A stretch of 10,621 nucleotides of DNA from a bacterium. Lineage in GTDB: Bacteria > Chloroflexota > Dormibacteria > Aeolococcales > Bog-877. Made by a program: the position numbers and the translations under genes. A model generated the notes under the pieces. It searched no databases, was not told the DNA's origin, and worked only from the letters and a program-made list of their open reading frames with translations. Each line of letters opens with the position of its first letter. Position 1 is the stretch's first letter. Shown piece by piece: positions 5,378 through 10,621 of the stretch. The DNA lies in NCBI GenBank assembly GCA_021798435.1, contig JAJZGN010000053.1, positions 1-10,621 on the forward strand, in the 5' to 3' direction.

Positions 5378-7930
5378 GTGTACCCGTTTGAGCGATTCAC
5401 CGAGAAGGCGAAGAAGGTCCTGACCCTGGCCCAGGATGAGGCCGAGAAGTCGCACCACTCCTATATCGGCACCGAGCACCTCCTGCTCGGTCTTCTGCGC
5501 GAGGGAGACGGGCTGGCGGCCAAGGTCCTGGCCAACCTCGGGGTGGAGATCGACAAGGTCCGCAGCACCATCGAGTCGGTCCTGGGCCGCAACGAGCGGG
5601 TGATCGTCCAGCAGATCATCCCCACCTCTCGGGTCAAGAAGGTGATCGAGATCGCCTTCGAAGAGGCCAAGCGGATGAACAACACCTACGTGGGCACCGA
5701 GCACCTCCTGCTCGGCCTTCTCATCGAGGGCGAGGGGATCGCAGCCCACGTCCTGGAGGATTTGGGGGCCAGCCTGGAGAAAGTCCGGCAGGAGATGGAG
5801 GGCATCCTCCGGGAACAGGGGCTCGAGGACGACCCCCGAACCGAGCACAAGCGCACCACCAAGACACCCCTTTTGGACCAGTTCTGTCGCGACCTGACGG
5901 AATTGGCCGAGAAGGACCAGTTGGACCCGGTGATCGGGCGCGAGGTGGAGATCGAGCGAGTGGTCCAAATCCTCTCCCGGCGGACCAAGAACAACCCGGC
6001 CCTGATCGGGGAGCCGGGGGTGGGCAAGACGGCGATCGCCGAGGGGCTGGCGCAGGCCATCATCCATCAGGAGATCCCCGAGTCCCTCGCCCACAAGAGG
6101 GTGCTCACCCTGGACATGGGTGCCCTGGTGGCGGGCACGAAGTACCGGGGTGAGTTCGAGGAGCGGCTGAAGAAGATCCTGGACGAGATCCGCTCCTCCA
6201 AGGAGGTGGTCCTCTTCATCGATGAGCTCCACACTCTGGTGGGGGCGGGGGCTGCCGAGGGTGCCATCGACGCGGCCAACATCCTCAAGCCGGCTCTGGC
6301 TCGGGGCGAGATTCAGTGCATCGGGGCCACCACTCTCAATGAGTACCGCAAGTACATCGAGAAGGACGCCGCCCTCGAGAGGCGCTTCCAGCCGGTCTAC
6401 GTCGATGAGCCCAAGCTCGAGGAGACGGTGGAGATCCTGACCGGGGTGCGGCCGCTCTATGAGAAGCATCACCGGGTCACGATCACCAACGATGCCCTGC
6501 AGGCCGCGGCCGAGCTTTCGGGCCGGTATGTGAGCGACCGCTCGTGGCCGGACAAGGCGATCGACCTCATCGACGAGGCCAGCGCCCGGGTGCGGATGAA
6601 GCTCACCACAACTCCACCGGAGCTGCGAGCCCGGCAACGCCACATCCGCTCACTCCAGGCCCGGAGAGACCAGTCCATGGAGAAGCGCGACCTGGACGAT
6701 GCCGGCCGCATCGATCAGGACCTCAAGCAGTTGCGGGCTGACTACGCCCGGGATGAGGCGGCCTGGCGCGACGAGCTGGGCCAGACGGTGGCCACGGTCA
6801 CTGACGAGAACATCGCCGACATCGTCTCCTCCTGGACCGGGGTGCCGGTGAGCCGGCTCGTGGAGGCGGAGACCAAGCGGCTTCTGGCTATGGAAGGGGA
6901 GATCCACAAGCGCTTGATCGGCCAGGAGGAGGCGGTCAAGGTCGTCTGCCAGGCGGTGCGCCGCGCCCGGGCGGGCCTCAAGGACCCACGCCGCCCCATC
7001 GGCTCCTTCATCTTCCTCGGCCCCACCGGGGTCGGCAAGACAGAACTGGCCCGGAGCCTGGCCAGCTTCCTATTTGAGAGCGAGGACGCCCTCATCCGCT
7101 TGGACATGTCAGAGTTCGCCGAGCGGCACAGCACCGCCCGACTGGTTGGCTCGCCGCCCGGATACGTGGGCTACGACGAGGGGGGGCAGCTGACGGAGGC
7201 GGTGCGCCGCCGTCCCTACAGCGTCATCCTCTTCGACGAGATCGAGAAGGCCCACCCCGACTTCTTCAACATGCTGCTGCAGATCCTTGAGGACGGCCGG
7301 CTCACGGACGCCAAGGGGAAGGTGGTCAACTTCGCCAACACCATCATCATCATGACCAGCAACCTTGGGATCCAGGGGGTTGGCTCCAACATCTCGATGG
7401 GCTTCCAGCCCTCGACTCCGGGGCCGGCGGGGGAGGATCCCGCCCACGTCAAGATGCGGGAACGGATCACCGATGAACTGAAGCGCGCCTTCCGACCGGA
7501 GTTCCTGAACCGGGTCGACTCTGTGGTGGTCTTCCACCGACTCACCGCTGACGAGTGTCGCCGGATCGTCGACCTGATGCTGGTCCGGGTCCGAGATCAC
7601 CTCCAGCGCCAGGGGCTGAGCCTGCTGGTCACCGAAGAGGCCAAGGCGGCGATGGTGGAGCAGGGGTTCGACAAGGTCTACGGAGCCCGCCCCCTCCGCC
7701 GCGTGATCCAGACCGAGATCGAGGACCCCTTGAGCGAGGAGCTTCTCCGCACCGAATTCTCGATCGGGGATCTGGTGACCATTGACGTGGAGGACGGCAA
7801 GCTGAGGACCCACGTGGTCCCGGGACCGCCTCCCCCCGATGAGCCCAGCCCGATCGTCACCGCCGAGGCGGAGCCCGCCGGTGCCGGAGCGGCAGGCGGC
7901 TCCTCCGCTGATGGCGGCAGCCCCGACTGA
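5378..7930 (+). CDS. clpC: ATP-dependent Clp protease ATP-binding subunit ClpC
   Basis: ClpC is the AAA+ unfoldase that feeds substrates to the ClpP peptidase; it forms a cytosolic hexamer. At 850 residues it has normal length. Order of domains: double Clp_N (1-143) with GTEH at 31-34 and 106-109; first AAA+ module with Walker A GEPGVGKT (211-218) and Walker B VVLFIDE (277-283); coiled M-domain with a UVR-like segment (about 413-470), which separates ClpC from ClpA and is much shorter than in ClpB; second AAA+ module with Walker A GPTGVGKT (548-555) and Walker B VILFDE (616-621). The MGF tripeptide (674-676) fits the ClpP-docking loop, so it should work with ClpP. The C-terminal 40 residues are a Pro/Ala/Gly-rich tail. 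The last bases overlap the PIN-TRAM gene, suggesting co-transcription. No clpP lies in the window. Confidence 0.97.
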   Translation: MYPFERFTEKAKKVLTLAQDEAEKSHHSYIGTEHLLLGLLREGDGLAAKVLANLGVEIDKVRSTIESVLGRNERVIVQQIIPTSRVKKVIEIAFEEAKRMNNTYVGTEHLLLGLLIEGEGIAAHVLEDLGASLEKVRQEMEGILREQGLEDDPRTEHKRTTKTPLLDQFCRDLTELAEKDQLDPVIGREVEIERVVQILSRRTKNNPALIGEPGVGKTAIAEGLAQAIIHQEIPESLAHKRVLTLDMGALVAGTKYRGEFEERLKKILDEIRSSKEVVLFIDELHTLVGAGAAEGAIDAANILKPALARGEIQCIGATTLNEYRKYIEKDAALERRFQPVYVDEPKLEETVEILTGVRPLYEKHHRVTITNDALQAAAELSGRYVSDRSWPDKAIDLIDEASARVRMKLTTTPPELRARQRHIRSLQARRDQSMEKRDLDDAGRIDQDLKQLRADYARDEAAWRDELGQTVATVTDENIADIVSSWTGVPVSRLVEAETKRLLAMEGEIHKRLIGQEEAVKVVCQAVRRARAGLKDPRRPIGSFIFLGPTGVGKTELARSLASFLFESEDALIRLDMSEFAERHSTARLVGSPPGYVGYDEGGQLTEAVRRRPYSVILFDEIEKAHPDFFNMLLQILEDGRLTDAKGKVVNFANTIIIMTSNLGIQGVGSNISMGFQPSTPGPAGEDPAHVKMRERITDELKRAFRPEFLNRVDSVVVFHRLTADECRRIVDLMLVRVRDHLQRQGLSLLVTEEAKAAMVEQGFDKVYGARPLRRVIQTEIEDPLSEELLRTEFSIGDLVTIDVEDGKLRTHVVPGPPPPDEPSPIVTAEAEPAGAGAAGGSSADGGSPD

Positions 7931-9110
7931 TCACCCGGAGGGGACGCCCTCCGGCCGCGACCACGCGCCGGTGGCCAGGCTGGCCTCAGATCCCCGGGGC
8001 CGCCCTGACCGGATCGCGAGTCTGGTCGGGATGTGCCTGGGAGCGATCGGGGGCACTCTCTACTCCACGGTTCTGATCGAGAAGATCCAGGGGCCCCTCC
8101 ACGCCTGGCCTGGCGACCTGATCGCCGTCGCAGCGGGCCTCGGGCTGGGATGCACGCTCGGATACGTGCTCGGACCGAACCTCACGGTCCGCCCGTACTT
8201 CTGGGCTGAGGATCAGTTGACCACCCTTCCGCTCTCGGAGCTGGTGGGACTGCTGGTCGGGGTTATCGTGGCCCTCGGAATCAGTGCCCTGGTGGCGCTC
8301 ATCGCCGCCGGGCTTCCCTACGGTCTGGGGTGGGTGGTGGCGGTTCTAGTGGCGGTGGTGCTGGTACCGCTGGGGCTCTCTGTCGGGCGCCGCCGCCGCC
8401 GCGAGCTCTCTAGGCTCGGCCTTCCGATGGCTGGCGGTGGCCCGCCTCTGGCCCGCGTCGTGGTGGACACCAGTGCGGTCATCGACGGGCGGCTGCTGGA
8501 TCTGGCCCGAGCGGGGTTCTGCCTGTACGAGCTCGTCATCCCCCAGTTCGTGCTCAGCGAACTTCAGGCGGTGGCCGACTCGGGGGATCCCATCCGGCGC
8601 GCCCGGGGCCGGCGGGGGATCGCCATGCTCGAGGAGCTTCGCTCCCTGCCCGGGCTCCAGCTGTCTTTTCCGGAGGTCGATTATCCCTCGATGCCAGAGG
8701 TCGATTCCCGCCTGGTGCGCCTGGCTCGGGAGCAGGGTGCCTCCATCCTGACGGTGGACTTCAACCTGGACCGGGTCGCCCAGATCGCCGGCATTCCGGT
8801 CCTCAACCTCAACCAGCTGGCGACCGCCCTCAGGCCGGCGATGGTCGCGGGGGAGCGGGTGGAGGTTGACGTGGTCAAGGAGGGACGGGAGCAGGACCAA
8901 GGGGTGGGGTACCTTGAGGATGGCACCATGCTGGTCGTGGAGGGCGGGCGCCAGCGGGTGGGAGAGCGCGTGCTGGTCACCGTCCGAAGCGTGATCCAGA
9001 CAGCCTCCGGGAGGATGGTGTTCGCCCAGGTGGACGAAGATGGCGCGGATACAGCGGGGCAACGCCGCTCCCGGCGGCGGGGCCGCGCCGAAGGGACCCC
9101 CACTCCCTGA
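7911..9110 (+). CDS. YacL-like membrane protein with PIN and TRAM domains
   Basis: The 399-residue protein has an N-terminal membrane part with about four hydrophobic segments (36-56, 70-88, 109-133, 139-159), an Arg-rich stretch (160-168), a PIN nuclease-fold domain (about 182-300) and a TRAM RNA-binding domain (about 313-373). PIN acidic residues are visible at D186 (VVVDTSAVIDG), E217 (VLSELQA), D265 and D283 (TVDFN), so the metal site looks intact. This is the architecture of Bacillus YacL and its relatives, a conserved family thought to be membrane-tethered RNases; the substrate is unknown. ATG 7911 is chosen, giving a 20-base overlap with clpC. An in-frame GTG at 7881 with GGAG 7 bases upstream is an alternative. 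The location between clpC and ispD matches the Firmicutes order, apart from the missing radA and disA. Confidence 0.9.
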   Translation: MAAAPTDHPEGTPSGRDHAPVARLASDPRGRPDRIASLVGMCLGAIGGTLYSTVLIEKIQGPLHAWPGDLIAVAAGLGLGCTLGYVLGPNLTVRPYFWAEDQLTTLPLSELVGLLVGVIVALGISALVALIAAGLPYGLGWVVAVLVAVVLVPLGLSVGRRRRRELSRLGLPMAGGGPPLARVVVDTSAVIDGRLLDLARAGFCLYELVIPQFVLSELQAVADSGDPIRRARGRRGIAMLEELRSLPGLQLSFPEVDYPSMPEVDSRLVRLAREQGASILTVDFNLDRVAQIAGIPVLNLNQLATALRPAMVAGERVEVDVVKEGREQDQGVGYLEDGTMLVVEGGRQRVGERVLVTVRSVIQTASGRMVFAQVDEDGADTAGQRRSRRRGRAEGTPTP

Positions 9111-9142
9111 GCGCGGCACAGTCAGCAGGCGCCACCGCGATC

Positions 9143-9811
9143 GTGGCCGCTGCGGGGAGCGGGAGCCGCTTCGGCGGAGCCAAGCTCTGGGCGGACCTCG
9201 CGGGTAGCCCTGTTCTGGCCTGGGTACTGCGAGCCCTCGGCGACCCGGCCAGCGGGGTCACCGAGCTGGTGGTGGTTGCAGACCCCACAGACCACCGCCG
9301 GGTGGTTGAGGTGGGTGCGGCGGTCGCTCCTCGCCTGGGGTGCGTCTGCGTCGCCGGCGGCGGGCGTCGCCAGGACTCGGTTCGCAACGGGTTGGAGGCG
9401 TCCACCCGGGATTTGGTACTGGTGCACGACGGCGCCCGTCCCGGCGTGACTCCGGAGCTGGTGGCCAGGGTGCTGGCCTCGGCCCGCCGGCACGGCGCTG
9501 CCACCGCCTGCGTGCCTGTGGCCGATTCCACCGCCCGCGTGGGGGGAGGGTTCGTGGAGGAGGTGTTCGAGCGCTCCGGCCTGGGCGCCATCCAGACACC
9601 CCAGGCCTTCATCCGCGAACTTCTGCTCCAAGCCCACCAACGGGCTGCGGAGGCGGATCTCAGCGCCGATGATGATGCCGCCCTGATCCTGGCTCTCGGC
9701 CACGGGGTGGCGGCGGTGCCCGGAGATCCGCGCAACCTCAAGGTGACGAGAACCGAGGACCTGATGGCGCTCCGAGCGTGGCTGGCGGCCTCCGACGGGG
9801 TGATCCGGTGA
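9143..9811 (+). CDS. ispD: 2-C-methyl-D-erythritol 4-phosphate cytidylyltransferase IspD
   Basis: IspD transfers CMP from CTP to methylerythritol phosphate, step 3 of the MEP isoprenoid pathway in the cytosol. Visible signatures, numbered from GTG 9143: the nucleotide-binding loop AAAGSGSRFGG (2-12) with K14, RRQDSV (75-80), VHDGARP (94-100), QTPQAF (151-156) and GDPRNLKVT (194-202). The 222 residues are slightly short. The first beta strand of the fold normally includes a few hydrophobic residues before the glycine loop. In-frame codons for Thr-Ala-Ile directly precede the GTG, so the true start may be upstream. No ATG, GTG or TTG is available there, but CTG 9107 overlaps the stop of the PIN-TRAM gene as CTGA and would give 234 residues. 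The gene overlaps ispF by 4 bases (GTGA). Confidence 0.93.
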   Translation: MAAAGSGSRFGGAKLWADLAGSPVLAWVLRALGDPASGVTELVVVADPTDHRRVVEVGAAVAPRLGCVCVAGGGRRQDSVRNGLEASTRDLVLVHDGARPGVTPELVARVLASARRHGAATACVPVADSTARVGGGFVEEVFERSGLGAIQTPQAFIRELLLQAHQRAAEADLSADDDAALILALGHGVAAVPGDPRNLKVTRTEDLMALRAWLAASDGVIR

Positions 9812-10311
9812 AGCCGTTCCCGGGGATCGGGCTGGGGCTCGACGTCCATCGCTTCGGGGGTCCCGGACCACTTCGACTCGGCGGGGTGGAGGTGGACCAT
9901 CACACTGGGCTCATCGGGCACTCAGACGCGGATGTCCTGCTGCATGCCATCGCGGACGGGGTCCTGGGGGCTTCCGGACTTGGCGACCTCGGGGACCATT
10001 TCCCCCCCACCGAGGAGCGCTGGCGAGGCGTCTCTTCCGTGGAGCTGCTGGGCCGGGTGGTGGAGATGGTCTCCCGGGCTGGGCTTTCTGTCCGAGGAGT
10101 GGACGCCACTGTGGTAGCCCAGGAGCCCCGGCTCCAGCCCTACCGGCTGGCGATGGTAGACGCGGTAGCCCGTGCTCTGGGCTGCCCTCCCGAGATTGTC
10201 TCGGTCAAGCTCAAGACCAGCGATGGCCTCGGCCTCACCGGGCGGGGAGAGGGAGTGGTGGCGCTGGCGGTGGTCTCAGTGGCACCGGCGGGTCCCACCA
10301 ACGCTCCGTAG
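9808..10311 (+). CDS. ispF: 2-C-methyl-D-erythritol 2,4-cyclodiphosphate synthase IspF
   Basis: IspF cyclises CDP-methylerythritol 2-phosphate to the cyclodiphosphate, releasing CMP (step 5 of the MEP pathway), as a homotrimer with zinc at the subunit interfaces. The 167-residue length is typical. Zinc ligands appear at D12 and H14 (LDVHRF) and H46 in GHSDADVLLHA (37-47). The C-terminal TGRGEG signature is at 144-149. The glutamate that usually sits shortly before it and contacts the diphosphate metal (TxxE in E. coli) is aspartate here (KTSDGLG, D139). GTG 9808 is chosen because it overlaps the ispD stop as GTGA and places the LDVHRF motif at the usual distance from the N-terminus. An in-frame GTG at 9778 would add ten residues unlike the family. 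IspE, the step between, is not in the window. Confidence 0.96.
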   Translation: MKPFPGIGLGLDVHRFGGPGPLRLGGVEVDHHTGLIGHSDADVLLHAIADGVLGASGLGDLGDHFPPTEERWRGVSSVELLGRVVEMVSRAGLSVRGVDATVVAQEPRLQPYRLAMVDAVARALGCPPEIVSVKLKTSDGLGLTGRGEGVVALAVVSVAPAGPTNAP

Positions 10312-10322
10312 GATGGGATGAG

Positions 10323-10621
10323 GTGACGCAGAGGATCTACAACTCGATGTCCGAGCGGGTGGAGGAGTTCACGCCCCTTGAGCCCCGGCGGGTGGGGATG
10401 TACACCTGCGGGCCCACGGTCCATGACCGAGCCCAGATCGGCAACCTGAGGACCTTTCTGGCAGAGGACCTGCTGCGGAGGCAGTTGGAGTACCAGGGCC
10501 TGGAAGTGAACCAGGTGATGAACATCACCGACGTCGACGACAAGATCATCGCCAAGTCCAGAGCGGCCGGTCAGAGCCTGGAGGAGTTCACCGCCCACTT
10601 CGTGACCGCCTTCTTCCGAGA
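10323..10621 (+). CDS. cysS: Cysteinyl-tRNA synthetase, N-terminal part
   Basis: CysRS is a class I synthetase that charges tRNA-Cys. Only the first 99 residues are present; the frame is open at the window edge. Visible: the start RIYNSMSERVEEF, MYTCGPTVHD with the zinc-binding Cys29, the HIGH-class motif as QIGN (38-41), and NITDVDDKI (67-75), all in the order expected for CysRS. The first His of HIGH is Gln. GTG 10323 is preferred because it keeps the YN-x(6)-EEF N-terminal strand; ATG 10347 would remove it. AGGATGGG (10310-10317) is a modest ribosome binding site. The gene begins 11 bases after ispF, and ispD-ispF-cysS order is also found in actinobacteria. A MshC-type paralogue cannot be fully excluded from this fragment, but the DVDDKI motif and context favour CysRS. 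Confidence 0.92.
   Translation, partial: MTQRIYNSMSERVEEFTPLEPRRVGMYTCGPTVHDRAQIGNLRTFLAEDLLRRQLEYQGLEVNQVMNITDVDDKIIAKSRAAGQSLEEFTAHFVTAFFR

Noticed and set aside
4219..5806. Tandem similarity as a mobile element or assembly duplication
   Set aside because: No transposase, terminal repeats or target duplication is visible. The two copies differ at many positions and have different downstream domains, so it is a real paralogous pair.
4919..6643. A 574-codon open frame on the minus strand across the Clp_N gene and clpC
   Set aside because: It mirrors the conserved clpC coding frame. Long antisense frames are expected in GC-rich genes, and its translation is low-complexity with no family resemblance.
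8437..8751. Alternative-frame plus-strand ORF inside the PIN-TRAM gene
   Set aside because: The reading frame of the PIN-TRAM gene has intact catalytic acids. This overlapping frame is Arg/Ser/Pro-rich noise from high GC content.
8977..9921. A 314-codon minus-strand frame over ispD and its flanks
   Set aside because: It is antisense to ispD, the PIN-TRAM 3' end and the ispF start, all of which have clear family motifs. The antisense product looks like random Arg/Ser/Pro-rich sequence.

Overview
The window is GC-rich bacterial chromosome packed with housekeeping genes. No mobile element, CRISPR array or phage gene was seen. The coding style (strong G/C at third positions, GTG/TTG starts, tRNA genes without an encoded CCA) and the content (membrane FtsH, four-domain ribosomal protein S1, ClpC with an M-domain, a YacL-type PIN-TRAM membrane protein, ispD-ispF-cysS) suggest a Gram-positive-like or Terrabacteria lineage such as Actinobacteria, Chloroflexota or a related candidate phylum. 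The exact phylum cannot be fixed from this sequence.

Layout. Bases 1-250 hold a promoter and two tRNA genes, both with a CAU anticodon: an initiator tRNA-fMet and a probable elongator tRNA-Met. ftsH (420-2312) follows; its -10 box is so close to the ATG that the mRNA is probably leaderless. A hairpin separates ftsH from a small convergent gene (2347-2544, minus strand) resembling the DUF4177 family. That gene is divergent from rpsA (2713-4011). Next comes an unusual gene (4219-5208) made only of Clp N-terminal repeats, two double modules with no ATPase, and then the complete clpC (5378-7930). clpC overlaps a YacL-like PIN-TRAM gene, which abuts ispD, ispF and the start of cysS (truncated by the window edge). 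These five genes are packed with overlaps or about 11-base gaps and probably form one operon.

How they fit together. FtsH and ClpC are two main AAA+ proteolytic machines, for membrane and cytosolic substrates. The ATPase-less Clp_N protein next to clpC shares about 85% of its first 143 residues with the ClpC N-domain, so it is a candidate adaptor, decoy or sink for ClpC substrates, adaptors or inhibitors, comparable to mycobacterial ClpC2. IspD and IspF are steps 3 and 5 of the MEP isoprenoid pathway. CysRS and S1 serve translation. The most noteworthy item is the Clp_N-only protein beside clpC. Smaller points are the possible leaderless starts, a possible CTG start for ispD, a variant HEMGH zinc motif in FtsH, and a U1:A72 pair in the initiator tRNA.
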